Position numbers and translations under genes: made by a program. This document shows positions 21,024-30,442 of a DNA stretch of 64,000 bases, in pieces. The stretch covers positions 1 through 64,000 of the forward strand of contig CAKKQC010000060.1 of the NCBI GenBank assembly GCA_919901855.1, read 5' to 3'. The DNA is from a bacterium. GTDB taxonomy: Bacteria > Oederibacteriota > CAKKQC01. The notes beneath the pieces were generated by a model, which saw nothing but the letters and a program-made list of their open reading frames with translations, was not told the DNA's origin and made no database searches. How positions within the stretch are numbered: the stretch's first letter is position 1; every line of letters starts with the position of its first letter.

Positions 21024-21078
21024 CGTGGTGCTTATCCTAGCAGGAAGATACCGGAGCGGCGCCGGGCGCGCCCGCTGG

Positions 21079-21312
21079 TCAGGAGGCGGCGGCGGGGCGG
21101 GTCAGGATCCGGGCGGGGACGCGCGGCACCTTGCCGCGCTTGATGCAGCTCGCGCAGACGAGGACGCTCTTGACGCGGCCCTTGAGCATGACGCGGGCGC
21201 GGTGGAGGTTGGGCTTGGCGTACCGCACGAAGTTGTTCTTCGCGTGGCTCACCAGGTGCCGCTCCATCCGGCCCTTGCCGCAAATCTCGCAGTGCCTGCC
21301 GCGTCCTTTCAT
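21079..21312 (-). CDS. rpmB: 50S ribosomal protein L28, zinc-binding (C+) form
   Basis: A 77-residue protein: GRHCEICGKGRMERHLVSHAKN, RYAKPNLHRARVMLKGRVKSVLVCASCIKRGKV. The cysteine pairs C8/C11 and C53/C56 mark the zinc-binding version. The frame and length are typical. TAGACT (21321-21326 on the minus strand) lies eight bases before the ATG. It stands alone, without rpmG or rpmE beside it. Confidence 0.96.
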   Translation of the reverse strand: MKGRGRHCEICGKGRMERHLVSHAKNNFVRYAKPNLHRARVMLKGRVKSVLVCASCIKRGKVPRVPARILTRPAAAS

Positions 21313-21346
21313 GGCTGATCAGTCTAGCAGGCGGGGGGCCCGGGGT

Positions 21347-22522
21347 TCAAGAGGGGGCCACGACCTCCGAGGTGCCGTCGGCGGCCTCGACATCGTGGAA
21401 CGGGGGGGTGGTGCCGAACCGGTGCTGGTAGACGCGGGAGACCTCGCGCTTGGCGAGGTCCACGGCCGGGGTCTCGACCAGCGCGATCGCGCACCCCCCG
21501 AACCCGCCCCCCATCATCCGGGCCCCGAGCACCCCGGGGGTCCGCTGGGCGGTGCCGACGAGGAGGTCGAGCTCCGGGCAGCTCACCTCGTACAGGGTCT
21601 TCAGGCTCTCGTGCGAGGCGTTCAGGAGGGCGCCCACGCCCTTGAGGTTGCCGGCCCGGAGCGCGGCGACGGCGGCCTTGACGCGCGCGCACTCGCGGAC
21701 GACATGCTCGGCCCGCTTCGCGACCACGGGGGGGAGGAGCGGAAGCGCCTTCGCGAGGTCCGCTTCCTCGAGGTCGCGCAGGGCCTTGACCTGCGGGAAC
21801 CGGGCCTTCAGCGCTTTGACCGCTTCCGCGCACTGCTCCCGGCGCTTGTTGTACTCGCCGGAGACGAGCTTGCGCTTGACCATCGAGTCGATGACCAGGA
21901 GCCGGTGCGTCGCGAGGGGCAGGGGCACGGGCTGGCACTGGAGCGTGCGGCAGTCGAGGAAGAGGGCGTGCCCCTGCTTCCCGAACACGGACGCGTACTG
22001 GTCCATGATGCCGCAGTTGACGCCCACGAACGCGTTCTCGGCCCGCTGGCAGATCTTGACCACCGAAAGCTTGTCGAGCGTGTAGGGGAAGAGGGACATC
22101 GCGCCCCAGGCGACCGCGCATTCGAGCGCGGCCGACGAGCTCATGCCGCCCCCCATGGGCACGTCGCTCTCGATGTAGAGGTTGAGTCCCTCGAGCTTCC
22201 AGCCCCGGTTCTGGAGCGTGTGCAGGACCGCCTTGGGGTAGTTCGCCCACCCGTGATCCTTCTCGTTCCGCATCGTCTTGAGGTCGAACTCGATCTTCTC
22301 GTCCACCGTGGCCGAAAAGACCACCACCTTGGAGTCGAGGCGCCGTTGGGCCGCGACCCAGACCGCGCGGTTGACGGCGGCGGGGAGCACGAACCCCTCG
22401 TTGTAGTCCACGTGCTCCCCGATGACGTTGATGCGGCCGGGGGAGCGGGTCAGCGCGATCTTGCGGTTCTGGTCCCCGAAGGTGCGGACGAAGGCCTGGC
22501 GGAGCGACTGGGCCGTGAGCAC
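21347..22522 (-). CDS. galK: Galactokinase
   Basis: A 391-residue GHMP kinase that phosphorylates galactose at C1 in the Leloir pathway. Family motifs: GRINVIGEHVDYNEGFVLPAAVN (galactokinase signature), the phosphate loop MGGGMSSSAALECAVAWG, NCGIMDQYAS and GGGFGGCAIALVE. GTG is the start. No galT or galE is adjacent; the upstream gene on this strand is the TPR protein, 30 bases away. Confidence 0.95.
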   Translation of the reverse strand: MLTAQSLRQAFVRTFGDQNRKIALTRSPGRINVIGEHVDYNEGFVLPAAVNRAVWVAAQRRLDSKVVVFSATVDEKIEFDLKTMRNEKDHGWANYPKAVLHTLQNRGWKLEGLNLYIESDVPMGGGMSSSAALECAVAWGAMSLFPYTLDKLSVVKICQRAENAFVGVNCGIMDQYASVFGKQGHALFLDCRTLQCQPVPLPLATHRLLVIDSMVKRKLVSGEYNKRREQCAEAVKALKARFPQVKALRDLEEADLAKALPLLPPVVAKRAEHVVRECARVKAAVAALRAGNLKGVGALLNASHESLKTLYEVSCPELDLLVGTAQRTPGVLGARMMGGGFGGCAIALVETPAVDLAKREVSRVYQHRFGTTPPFHDVEAADGTSEVVAPS

Positions 22523-22552
22523 GGCGAGGCTCCCGGTCTTCCGGCGCCGCCC

Positions 22553-24661
22553 TCAGGCGGCTCCCTTGGAGGCCTTGAGCTTCTGGTTCACGCGTTCGAG
22601 CGAGCGACGGATCTCGGTGTTCTCGGGGTCGAGGGCCAGCGCCTCTTCCCACGCCCGCTTCGCTCCGGCCAGGTCGTTCTGCATGTAGGCGAAGATGCCC
22701 TTCTTGTTCAGGGACTTGACCTGCTCGGCGGAGACGACGGCCTTGGCCTCGCCCTTGGCGACCTTCTTGTACCCTTCCGCCGCTTCCTTGTCGTTCGGGA
22801 CGAGGGCCAGGATCGCCTCGAACTTCTGGCGGGCCAGGTCCTTGTTGCCGGCGGTCTGGGCGGCCTGCGCCTCGTTCTTGAGGCGCGCGACCGTGTCCTC
22901 GATCCGCTTGTTCACGGTCTGGCGGAGGAGGCCGATCGTCTTGTCGTCCGGCTGGGCCTCCAGCGCGGCCTCGACCTCCCGCCGGGCTTCCTTGAGCCGG
23001 TCCCGCTTGAGGTAGTCGCGAATCCGGCCGGCGACGGCCTTGGCGCCAGAGGACTGGGCGGTCTGGATCTGGGCCTTGAGTTTGCGGCTGGCCGCGTCCG
23101 TGGGGGAGGCGGCGAGCGCCTCGTTGACCCGCATCAGCGCGGTGGCGTAGTTCCTGGCGCGGAACGCCGCCGCCGCGTCGGCGCGCAGCGCTTCGACCCG
23201 CTTGGCTCCCGTGACCTTCTTCAGGCGGCCCGGCGCCTCGGCATTCTGGGGATCGAGCGCGAGCACGGCATTCCATTCCGTGGTGGCCGTCAGGAGATCG
23301 CCGGCCTTGAACGCCGCGTCGCCGCGCTTGAGGTGGTCGTCCCGCAGTTCGGCGAGCCGGACGCGGGCCTGCTCGATGAACTTCGGGGCGTCGGGCTGGC
23401 GGGGGTTGAGCTTCAGGACCTGTTCCCAGAAGTTGATGGCTTCCAGGACACGGTCCGCCGTGAAGGCTTCGCTGGCCTTCTTGAGGAGCTCCTCCTGCCA
23501 GTCGTCGAAGATCTTCTGCACCATGTTGGCGGCCGCGGGGTCGTCCTTGTTCAGGCTCTTGGCCATCTCCGCCTGCTGAAGCGCGTCCTCGTAGGCGCCC
23601 TTGCGGTGGAGGGCCAGCGCGAGGTTGTACCGGGCATCGGGCTGGTTCGGGTCGATCTCGAGCGACCGCTTGTAGGACGCGATCATGTCCTCGAACTTCT
23701 CGAGCAGGAACTGGGTGAACCCGAGCTGGAACCACGCGCGGTAGTCGTCCTTGTACTTCGCATCCCTGCCCGTCGCGCGCTTGAAGTCGGCTTCGGCGAT
23801 CTTCAGGTGCTCGAGGCCCGAGGCCTTCTTGTCCGCCTCCTTGGCGGTCACGAGCGCGTGTCCGAGTTCGAAGTGCGCGAGGGCCGCGGCGATCACGGCG
23901 TCCTCGTGCGACCGGTCCGCGGCCACCGCCTCGTCGTAGAGCCGGGCGGCTTCGGCGAGCTGCTTTTTCGCCTTGAGGGTGTCCCCCTGGGCGACGAGGA
24001 CCAGCGAGAGGTTCCGGCTGGCCTCCTTCGACTCCTTCGGGAATTCCTGGATGACCTGGCGGAAGTACCCGGCTGCCTCTTCGTACTTGCGGGTTTCCAT
24101 GGCCATCGCTCCGAGGTAGGTGAGGGCCTGGGGCGCCTGTTCGCGCGCCTTTGGGTTCCCGGTGGTGGCCTTGAGGTACGCCTCGAAGGCCTCGCGCGCA
24201 TCGCTGAACTTCCGGTTCAGGTAGTAGCCCTGCCCGCGTCCGAAGAGGCACATGGGATCGGTGGGCGTGTTCTTGATCCCCTTCTCGAACCAGTCGACGG
24301 CGTCACCGTACTTCTTCAGCATGATCGAGATGTTTCCGAGGACCTGGAAGCAGGACAGGTCGATCTGCTCGTGGGCCTCCTTGTCCTTCTTCCCGGCCTT
24401 GAGCGCCTGCTGGAACGCCGCCGCCGCCTTCTCGAGCATGGCGACCTGGGTGGGCGATCCCGGCTGGTCCTCCGAGGCGCGGCTGTAGTACTCCAGCCCG
24501 AGGTTGAAGTGGTTACGCGGCTCGTTGGGGTCCGCCTTGACCGCGTCCAGCCGGAGCTGGAGGGTGCGGTCCGGCGGCGCATCGGCGGCGCGCCCGGCGG
24601 GCGCCAGCGCGACGAGCGCGCACGCGAGAACCATCGACGAAACGATCCGGACCGGCTCCAT
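22553..24661 (-). CDS. Exported tetratricopeptide-repeat protein
   Basis: A 702-residue protein with an N-terminal signal peptide (VSSMVLACALVALAPAGRAADA). Its body is almost wholly TPR-like helical repeats, e.g. PNEPRNHFNLGLEYYSRA, PNQPDARYNLALALHRKGAYEDAL, PRQPDAPKFIEQARVRLAEL and PNDKEAAEGYKKVAKG. It probably acts in the periplasm as a protein-binding scaffold; partners are unknown. The start is set by an excellent promoter directly upstream (TTGACA-18-TACCAT, then eight bases to ATG), so longer frames are rejected. Confidence 0.88.
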   Translation of the reverse strand: MEPVRIVSSMVLACALVALAPAGRAADAPPDRTLQLRLDAVKADPNEPRNHFNLGLEYYSRASEDQPGSPTQVAMLEKAAAAFQQALKAGKKDKEAHEQIDLSCFQVLGNISIMLKKYGDAVDWFEKGIKNTPTDPMCLFGRGQGYYLNRKFSDAREAFEAYLKATTGNPKAREQAPQALTYLGAMAMETRKYEEAAGYFRQVIQEFPKESKEASRNLSLVLVAQGDTLKAKKQLAEAARLYDEAVAADRSHEDAVIAAALAHFELGHALVTAKEADKKASGLEHLKIAEADFKRATGRDAKYKDDYRAWFQLGFTQFLLEKFEDMIASYKRSLEIDPNQPDARYNLALALHRKGAYEDALQQAEMAKSLNKDDPAAANMVQKIFDDWQEELLKKASEAFTADRVLEAINFWEQVLKLNPRQPDAPKFIEQARVRLAELRDDHLKRGDAAFKAGDLLTATTEWNAVLALDPQNAEAPGRLKKVTGAKRVEALRADAAAAFRARNYATALMRVNEALAASPTDAASRKLKAQIQTAQSSGAKAVAGRIRDYLKRDRLKEARREVEAALEAQPDDKTIGLLRQTVNKRIEDTVARLKNEAQAAQTAGNKDLARQKFEAILALVPNDKEAAEGYKKVAKGEAKAVVSAEQVKSLNKKGIFAYMQNDLAGAKRAWEEALALDPENTEIRRSLERVNQKLKASKGAA

Positions 24662-24669
24662 CCCGGTCA

Positions 24670-24699
24670 ATGGTACCCGCCGGGGCTCGGGTCTGTCAA
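24670..24699 (-). promoter_or_regulatory. Sigma-70-type promoter of the TPR gene
   Basis: On the minus strand: TTGACA (24694-24699), an 18-base spacer, TACCAT (24670-24675), then eight bases to the ATG at 24661. A second TTGACA on the plus strand (24704-24709) faces the other way toward tyrA, so the region is a divergent promoter pair. Confidence 0.75.
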
Positions 24700-24753
24700 C
24701 GATTTGACACTCGCGCGTCCGGGCAGGGAAGATACTCGCGGAATCACGCGGCC

Positions 24754-25611
24754 TTGAAGAATCCTCGCCACCCACGAATTGCGGTCCTCGGCCTCGGTCT
24801 TATCGGAGGCTCCCTGGCGCTCGCCTTGCGCCGGCGCGGTATCCGGGTCACGGGCGTCGATCCCGATCCCCGCGCGCGGGCCATAGCGCGCCGGCGCGGC
24901 GCGGTCGTCGCGGCGACGTCCTCCCTGCGCGAGGGCGTCCGGGAGGCCGGGATCGTCGTCCTGGCCGTGCCGATCCAGGCTCTCGCGCGGTGCCTTCGGG
25001 GAATAGCGGCGTGGGCGCCCCGGTCCGCGGTCATCACGGATGTCGCGAGCGTGAAGGGCCCCGTGGTCGGGCTGGCGCGGCGCCATCTGCCTTGTCCCGG
25101 GCGGTTCGTGGGCGGCCATCCGATGGCGGGCCGGGAGACCTCGGGGCTGGCGCACGCGCGGGCCGACCTCTTCCGGGAACGCGTCTGCGTCCTGACGCCC
25201 GTCGCCGGCACGAGCGGTTCTGCACTGCGCGCCGTCCGCCGGCTCTGGGCGGCGGCAGGCGCCCGGGTGATCGAGCTGAGTCCCCGGCGGCACGACGCGG
25301 CGGTGGCGCGCGCCAGCCACCTGCCGCACCTCATGGCCTATGCGCTGGCGCCCGTGCTCGCCGGCCGGGACAGCGGTCGGATCGTTTCCGGCAGCTTCCT
25401 CGACGCGACCCGCGTCGCCGCGAGCGATCCCGCGCTCTGGGAGGGGATCCTCCTGAGCAACCGCCGGGAGGTCCTGGGTGCGGTACGGGAACAGGCGGCG
25501 CGGGAGGCCCGGCTGCTGCGACTCCTGCGTGAGAACCGGCCGGGTCCGCTGCGGAGAGCGCTCGCGGACGCCGCCCAGCTTCGCCGGCGCGTGGCTCGGA
25601 CGCGCCAGTGA
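24754..25611 (+). CDS. tyrA: Prephenate dehydrogenase
   Basis: About 285 residues from TTG 24754. It opens with an NAD(P)-binding Rossmann motif IAVLGLGLIGGSLALALRRRGI, then TDVASVKGPV, the substrate motif GGHPMAGRETSGLAHA (catalytic His) and RASHLPHLMAYAL. It converts prephenate to 4-hydroxyphenylpyruvate in tyrosine biosynthesis. There is no ACT or chorismate mutase domain. The frame is open to 24670, but that part lies over the divergent promoter, so the TTG is preferred. Its stop overlaps the aroA start. Confidence 0.92.
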   Translation: MKNPRHPRIAVLGLGLIGGSLALALRRRGIRVTGVDPDPRARAIARRRGAVVAATSSLREGVREAGIVVLAVPIQALARCLRGIAAWAPRSAVITDVASVKGPVVGLARRHLPCPGRFVGGHPMAGRETSGLAHARADLFRERVCVLTPVAGTSGSALRAVRRLWAAAGARVIELSPRRHDAAVARASHLPHLMAYALAPVLAGRDSGRIVSGSFLDATRVAASDPALWEGILLSNRREVLGAVREQAAREARLLRLLRENRPGPLRRALADAAQLRRRVARTRQ

Positions 25612-26939
25612 GTATCGTCGCGGCCGGGGAGGCCTGGCGGGTCCGGCGCGCTTCCGGGCTCAAGGGGTTCTGGACCCCGCCCGGGGACAAGTCCGTGTCC
25701 CACCGCGCCCTCATGTTCGGGGCGCTCTCGAACGGCACGACGAAGGTGGACGGATTCCTGCCGGCCGGGGACTGTCTCTCGACCGCGAACGTGCTTGGTC
25801 GGCTCGGGGTGACGATCCGGTTCCTGAACGAAGCCCGGACCTCGCTCGAGATCGAAGGCCTGGGTCTGCGGGGCCTAAAGGCGCCGGCGGAGCCGGCGCC
25901 CCTTGACTGCGGTAACTCGGGCACGACGATGCGGCTCATGGCGGGCATCCTGGCGGCGCATCCCTTCCGGTCCGCGCTCTCCGGCGACGCCTCGCTGACT
26001 CGCCGGCCCATGAAGCGCATCGTGGAGCCCCTGCGGCTGATGGGCGCGTCCATCTCGGCCCGCGGGGAGGGCGACACGCCGCCTATCGAGATCGAGGGCG
26101 CCGAGCTCAAGGGGATCGCGATCGAGCTGCCGGTGGCCAGCGCGCAGGTGAAGTCCGCGCTCCTGCTGGCGGGTCTTCAGGCGGCGGGCACCACGCGGGT
26201 CAAGGAGCCCTCCTCGAGCCGCGACCACACGGAACGCCAGCTGCGCCGCCTCGGCGCCGCGTACCGCGTGGACGAGGGCGGCTGGCACGCGGTGGACGGC
26301 GGCGTGGTCCTGTCCGCGCAGCCGTGGCAGGTGCCGGGGGATTTCTCCACCGCCTCCTTCTTCCTCGCGGCGGCCGCGATCTGTTCCCGATCGGACCTCA
26401 CGATCACGGGGGTCGGCGTGAATCCGGGACGGATCGGACTGCTCGAGGTCCTCACGAAGATGGGCGCGCGGATCGCGGTCACGAACCAGCGCGAGGTCTC
26501 GGGGGAGCCGGTCGCGGACCTCGTGATCAAGGGCGGCGCTCCGCTCAAGGGAATCCGGGTGGCCGGCGACATGATCCCGAGAATCCACGACGAGGTGCCG
26601 GTGCTCGCGGTCGTGGCGTGTTGTGCGGACGGGGTCACGATCATCCGGGACGCGGGCGAGCTTCGGGTGAAGGAGACGGACCGGATCGCTGCCGTGGCGA
26701 GCGAGCTCACGAAGCTCGGAGCCAAGGTCGGCGTCCTGGCCGATGGCCTCGCGATCGAGGGGTCGGCGACGCTCAAGGGGGCGGAGGTGACTAGCCACGG
26801 CGACCACCGGATGGCAATGGCGCTGGCGGTCGCGGGACTGGTGGCGGCGGGCGAGACGCAGGTCACCGACACCGCCTGCGTCGCGACGTCGTATCCGGGC
26901 TTTGCGACGGACCTCGCGTCGCTGGCGGGGGAGGGCTGA
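25608..26939 (+). CDS. aroA: 3-phosphoshikimate 1-carboxyvinyltransferase (EPSP synthase)
   Basis: A 443-residue protein with the two-lobed fold. Signature residues are PPGDKSVSHRALMFGALS, LDCGNSGTTMRLMAG, SGDASLTRRPMKRI, LPVASAQVKSALLLAGL, GDFSTASFF, DEVPVLAVVA, RVKETDRIAAVASEL and HGDHRMAMALAVAGL. It condenses shikimate 3-phosphate with phosphoenolpyruvate. GTG 25608 overlaps the tyrA stop and cmk follows one base after its stop; tyrA-aroA-cmk is a common bacterial gene order. Confidence 0.97.
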   Translation: MSIVAAGEAWRVRRASGLKGFWTPPGDKSVSHRALMFGALSNGTTKVDGFLPAGDCLSTANVLGRLGVTIRFLNEARTSLEIEGLGLRGLKAPAEPAPLDCGNSGTTMRLMAGILAAHPFRSALSGDASLTRRPMKRIVEPLRLMGASISARGEGDTPPIEIEGAELKGIAIELPVASAQVKSALLLAGLQAAGTTRVKEPSSSRDHTERQLRRLGAAYRVDEGGWHAVDGGVVLSAQPWQVPGDFSTASFFLAAAAICSRSDLTITGVGVNPGRIGLLEVLTKMGARIAVTNQREVSGEPVADLVIKGGAPLKGIRVAGDMIPRIHDEVPVLAVVACCADGVTIIRDAGELRVKETDRIAAVASELTKLGAKVGVLADGLAIEGSATLKGAEVTSHGDHRMAMALAVAGLVAAGETQVTDTACVATSYPGFATDLASLAGEG

Positions 26940-26940
26940 C

Positions 26941-27714
26941 GTGGCCGGACGCGTGCCGCTCATCATCACCGTGGACGGGCCGGCGGCATCGGGCAAGAGT
27001 ACCGCCGCCAAGAATCTCGCCGCCGCGCTCGGGATTCCGTACGTGACGACCGGGGGTCTTTACCGGGCGGTGGCCTGGATCGCGGACCGGAAGGGGCTCT
27101 CGTTGGACGACGCCCGGGTGCTGGCGGCGATCGCCCGGAACCTCCGGATCGAGTTCCGGGTCGCCGGGTTCGGAGGGGCTCTCTCGATCCACCTCGACGG
27201 CCGGGAGGTAACCCGTGAACTCGGGCACCCCCGGATTTCGCACCTGACCTCGGCCAAGGTCGCCTTCCTGCGGCCGGTCCGGGACGCCGTGAACGCCCGG
27301 ACGAGGCGGATGGCTGAAGGGGGGCGGCTGGTGGCCGAGGGCCGGGACTGCGGTTCCGTGGTCTTCCCGGCGGCGCCCTACAAGTTCTTTTTGACCGCGT
27401 CCGTGGCCGAGCGGGCCCGGCGGCGGCGGATCGACCTGGCCAGGTTGGGCCTGCGGCCCGCCCTGGAGTCGATCCGGCGGGACCTCGTCAGGCGGGACCA
27501 TAGGGACGCGACGCGGGGGTACGGGGCGATGGTCACTGCGGCGGACGCCTGGGTGATCGACAACACGGGCTGGGAGCAGCCGGACACGGTGGCGGCGATC
27601 ATCCGGCGGCTTGACGTCCGGGGTTTGAAACCGGGACGGCGGTCGGGTAGAATGCTCCCCGGTGTGATTCGGCGCGCCCTGAAGCTCGGTCTGAGCGCGC
27701 CCTGCCACTCATAA
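26941..27714 (+). CDS. cmk: Cytidylate kinase
   Basis: A 257-residue enzyme that phosphorylates CMP/dCMP. P-loop: ITVDGPAASGKSTAAKNLAAALG; then YVTTGGLYRAVAW, VAEGRDCGSVVFPAAPYKFFLTASVAERARRR and the lid and C-terminal region ending VIDNTGWEQPDTVAAII. In most relatives the acid residue after RD is in GRDIGTVVFP; here it is GRDCGSVVFP. The last 30 residues (RGLKPGRRSGRMLPG...) exceed the usual length and span the rpsA promoter. GTG 26941 is chosen because the P-loop then falls at its usual distance. Confidence 0.93.
   Translation: MAGRVPLIITVDGPAASGKSTAAKNLAAALGIPYVTTGGLYRAVAWIADRKGLSLDDARVLAAIARNLRIEFRVAGFGGALSIHLDGREVTRELGHPRISHLTSAKVAFLRPVRDAVNARTRRMAEGGRLVAEGRDCGSVVFPAAPYKFFLTASVAERARRRRIDLARLGLRPALESIRRDLVRRDHRDATRGYGAMVTAADAWVIDNTGWEQPDTVAAIIRRLDVRGLKPGRRSGRMLPGVIRRALKLGLSAPCHS
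27625..27653 (+). promoter_or_regulatory. Promoter of rpsA
   Basis: TTGAAA (27625-27630), a 17-base spacer, TAGAAT (27648-27653). It lies in the 3' end of cmk, 63 bases before the rpsA ATG. It gives S1 its own supply in addition to readthrough from tyrA-aroA-cmk. The roughly 55-base leader could allow S1 autoregulation, but no structure is obvious. Confidence 0.7.
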
Positions 27715-27716
27715 GT

Positions 27717-29378
27717 ATGGATTCCGGAGAAACCAACATTCACGACTCGCCCGGCACCGTCGCCGGTCCTGCAGAACCCGCCGAAGCGGGCGGCTTCGAG
27801 GAACAGTTCCTCGGGGGCCTCCGCGAAGTCGAAGAAGGCGAGCTGTTGAAAGGCCATGTCGTCGCGATCGGCGAGGCCGAGGTCGTCGTCGACATCGGCT
27901 ACAAGTCCGAAGGCGTCATCCCCCGCGCCGAGTTCACGGACCCCCTGGGCAAGATCACGGTCAAGCCCGGCGACGAGATCTACGTCTATCTCGAGCGCAA
28001 GGAAGGCTTCGACGGGGAAGTCCGGATCTCCTTCGCGAAAGCCGAGCGCATGCGGACCTGGGAGAAGGTGCTCGAGGCGTTCGAGAAGCAGACGCCGATC
28101 GACGCGACCCTTCTCCGGCGCGTGAAGGGCGGGCTGATGGCGGACCTCGGCGGCGTCGAGGCTTTCCTCCCCGGCTCGCAGGTCGCGCTCAAGAGCGTGG
28201 CGAACCTCGACCAGTTCATCGGGAAGACCTATCCCGTCCAGGTCCTCAAGCTGAACAAGCGGCGCTCGAACGTGGTCGTGTCGCGCCGGACCCTCCTCGA
28301 GACCCAGACCGCGAAGATGCGCGAGGAGCTCATGACCACGATCCAGCCCGGGGACCGGCGCAAGGGCGTCGTGAAGACTCTCACGGCGTACGGCGCGTTC
28401 GTGGACCTCGGCGGCGTGGACGGCCTCCTGCACATCACGGACATGAGCTGGGGCCGGCTCGCGCATCCCTCCCAGATCCTGAAGGCGGAGCAGGAGATCG
28501 AGGTCGTGATCCTCGCCGTGGATCGCGAGAAGGGCAAGGTCTCGCTGGGCCTGAAGCAGAAGAACCCCGATCCGTGGACGGTCGTGGAGCAGAATTACCA
28601 GGCGGGCCAGGTGTACTCGGGGACGGTTACGTCGCTCGCCGAGTACGGCGCCTTTGTCCAGCTCGAGGAGGGCGTCGAGGGCCTCGTACACGTCTCCGAG
28701 CTCGCGTGGGGCCACAAGATCAAGTCCGCCTCCGAGGTCGTCCAGCCGGGCCAGTCGGTGAAGATCAAGCTCCTGAGCCTCGACCCCAAGGCCAAGCGCG
28801 TTTCGCTCTCGCTGCGGCAGGCCGAGTCCGACCCGTGGAGCCTGGTCGCCGACCGCTATCCCGTGGGGGCGCGTGTCCAGGGCCTCGTGCGCGGACTCGC
28901 GGACTTCGGGGCCTTCGTCGAGGTCGAGGAGGGCGTCGAGGGTCTCGTGCACATCTCGGACCTGGCATGGTCCCGGAAGGTCAAGCACCCGTCGTCCCTG
29001 CTCAAGAAGGGCGACAAGGTGGATGTGGTCGTGCTCGGCTCCGACAAGGCGGCGCGCCGCCTCTCGCTGGGCATGAAGCAGCTCCAGGCGGACCCGTGGA
29101 ACCTGGTGCAGACGACCTACCGCGTCGGCCAGGAGGTCAAGGCGACGATCACGAACGTCACGAGCTTCGGCGCGTTCGCCGCGCTGGACGACGTCATCGA
29201 GGGACTGATCCCGCTGGCGCACCTGTCCGCCAAGACCTTCAAGAAGCCGGAGGAGGTCGTGCAGCCGGGCCAGGAGGTCATGGTCAAGGTGACCAAGATC
29301 CAGCCGCAGGCGCACAAGATCGCCCTCTCCATCCGGCTGGCCAGCCAGGATTCCCTGCCCGCCCCTGCGGCGGAATGA
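27717..29378 (+). CDS. rpsA: 30S ribosomal protein S1
   Basis: A 553-residue protein with six S1 (OB-fold) repeats, at about residues 41-107, 125-190, 213-281, 299-366, 385-453 and 471-540. Repeats 3-6 carry the canonical G-x-V-x-x-x-x-x-Y/F-G-A-F-V pattern (GVVKTLTAYGAFVDLGGVDG, LVRGLADFGAFVEVEEGVEG). This is the classic full-length form that binds mRNA on the 30S subunit. In an organism with many apparently leaderless messages, its role in initiation would be of interest. Confidence 0.97.
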   Translation: MDSGETNIHDSPGTVAGPAEPAEAGGFEEQFLGGLREVEEGELLKGHVVAIGEAEVVVDIGYKSEGVIPRAEFTDPLGKITVKPGDEIYVYLERKEGFDGEVRISFAKAERMRTWEKVLEAFEKQTPIDATLLRRVKGGLMADLGGVEAFLPGSQVALKSVANLDQFIGKTYPVQVLKLNKRRSNVVVSRRTLLETQTAKMREELMTTIQPGDRRKGVVKTLTAYGAFVDLGGVDGLLHITDMSWGRLAHPSQILKAEQEIEVVILAVDREKGKVSLGLKQKNPDPWTVVEQNYQAGQVYSGTVTSLAEYGAFVQLEEGVEGLVHVSELAWGHKIKSASEVVQPGQSVKIKLLSLDPKAKRVSLSLRQAESDPWSLVADRYPVGARVQGLVRGLADFGAFVEVEEGVEGLVHISDLAWSRKVKHPSSLLKKGDKVDVVVLGSDKAARRLSLGMKQLQADPWNLVQTTYRVGQEVKATITNVTSFGAFAALDDVIEGLIPLAHLSAKTFKKPEEVVQPGQEVMVKVTKIQPQAHKIALSIRLASQDSLPAPAAE

Positions 29379-29413
29379 CCGGCCGGGCGGTTCCGCCGGA
29401 ACGGACCTGACCC

Positions 29414-30442
29414 ATGGCTCCCACTTTCATCGCGTTCGCCTCCGCCCTCGTGCTGGCTCTCGCCCTCACGCCCCTCGCCCGCCGGATCGCCTTCCGCACC
29501 GGCGTCATTGACCGGCCTGATCGCGGGCTGAAGCGCCACCGGGCTCCCGTGCCGTACCTGGGAGGCGTCGCGATCTTCCTCGCGGTGATCGTGACGGTGG
29601 TGGCCGTGAAGCTGGCGGACGGGGAGGGGCCGCTCGCGCTCCGCATCCGGGGCGTCGTCGGCCTCCTGGCGGGGGCGGGCATCGTCTTCCTCCTCGGGCT
29701 CTGGGACGACGTATCGCCGCTTCGCCCCAAGGTCAAGCTCGCGATCCAGGCCGTCGCCGCCCTCGTGCCCATCTCGCTCGGCGTCCACATCAAGTTCGTC
29801 GATAATCCCTGGGTAGCCATGCCCCTGACGCTCGTGTGGATGGTCGGGATCACGAACGCGTTCAACCTCCTCGACATCATGGACGGGCTGGCGGCCGGCG
29901 TCGCGTGTGTGGCCTCCCTGTGGTTCTGGGTCATCTCGGCCCAGCACGGCCGGTTCAACGACGCCCTCACCGCCGCCGCGCTCGCGGGCGCGACCCTGGG
30001 TTTCCTGAACTACAACCGCGCTCCGGCCCGGATCTTCATGGGGGATGCGGGCGCGCTCTTCCTCGGGTTTCTCCTTTCCGCGGTCGCCATCGGGCAGGGC
30101 TACTCGATGAACACGAACCTCGGCGTGATCGCGCCGCTCCTCGTCCTCGGGGTTCCGATCTTCGAGACCCTGTTCGTCATGGCCGTGCGGCGCCAGCAGG
30201 GCAAGCCCGTGATGATGGGGTCGCCCGACCACGTGCCCCTGCGGCTCGTGAAGATCGGTTACACGCGCGAGCGCGCGGTCGTGGTGCTGTGGGTGGTCGG
30301 CGCGCTCCTCGGCGCGCTCGCGTGGTTCGTAGTGCAGGCGAACTGGGAGCGCGCGCTGCTGGTCTCGGGCGTCGTCGTGATGGCCGCCATGTCCGCGGCC
30401 GTACGTCTCGCGTCGGTGCGGATGGAGGAGACCCGGCGGTGA
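29414..30442 (+). CDS. WecA-like polyprenyl-phosphate sugar-1-phosphate transferase
   Basis: A 342-residue integral membrane protein with about ten hydrophobic segments. Family motifs: LKRHRAPVPYLGGVAIFL, GLWDDVSPLRPKVKL (DD metal motif), NAFNLLDIMDGLAAGV, NYNRAPARIFMGDAGALFLGF and the cytoplasmic loop GSPDHVPLRLVKIGYTRERA. It loads the first sugar phosphate on undecaprenyl phosphate and starts a surface glycan. It heads the glycan gene block and is followed by the FAD protein with a four-base overlap. Confidence 0.93.
   Translation: MAPTFIAFASALVLALALTPLARRIAFRTGVIDRPDRGLKRHRAPVPYLGGVAIFLAVIVTVVAVKLADGEGPLALRIRGVVGLLAGAGIVFLLGLWDDVSPLRPKVKLAIQAVAALVPISLGVHIKFVDNPWVAMPLTLVWMVGITNAFNLLDIMDGLAAGVACVASLWFWVISAQHGRFNDALTAAALAGATLGFLNYNRAPARIFMGDAGALFLGFLLSAVAIGQGYSMNTNLGVIAPLLVLGVPIFETLFVMAVRRQQGKPVMMGSPDHVPLRLVKIGYTRERAVVVLWVVGALLGALAWFVVQANWERALLVSGVVVMAAMSAAVRLASVRMEETRR

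Noticed and set aside
19185-21078. glmS ribozyme or riboswitch leader
   Set aside because: Only 55 bases separate glmS from rpmB, and no conserved ribozyme core is visible.
24670-24753. Longer N-terminus for tyrA
   Set aside because: Its codons lie over the -10 box of the divergent TPR promoter and a second TTGACA. The Rossmann motif starts soon after TTG 24754.
21131-24757. 1208-codon open frame on the plus strand across rpmB, galK and the TPR gene
   Set aside because: It is antisense to three clear genes; long antisense frames arise from codon bias in GC-rich DNA. The translation is Leu/Gly/Arg/Val-rich with no domain.
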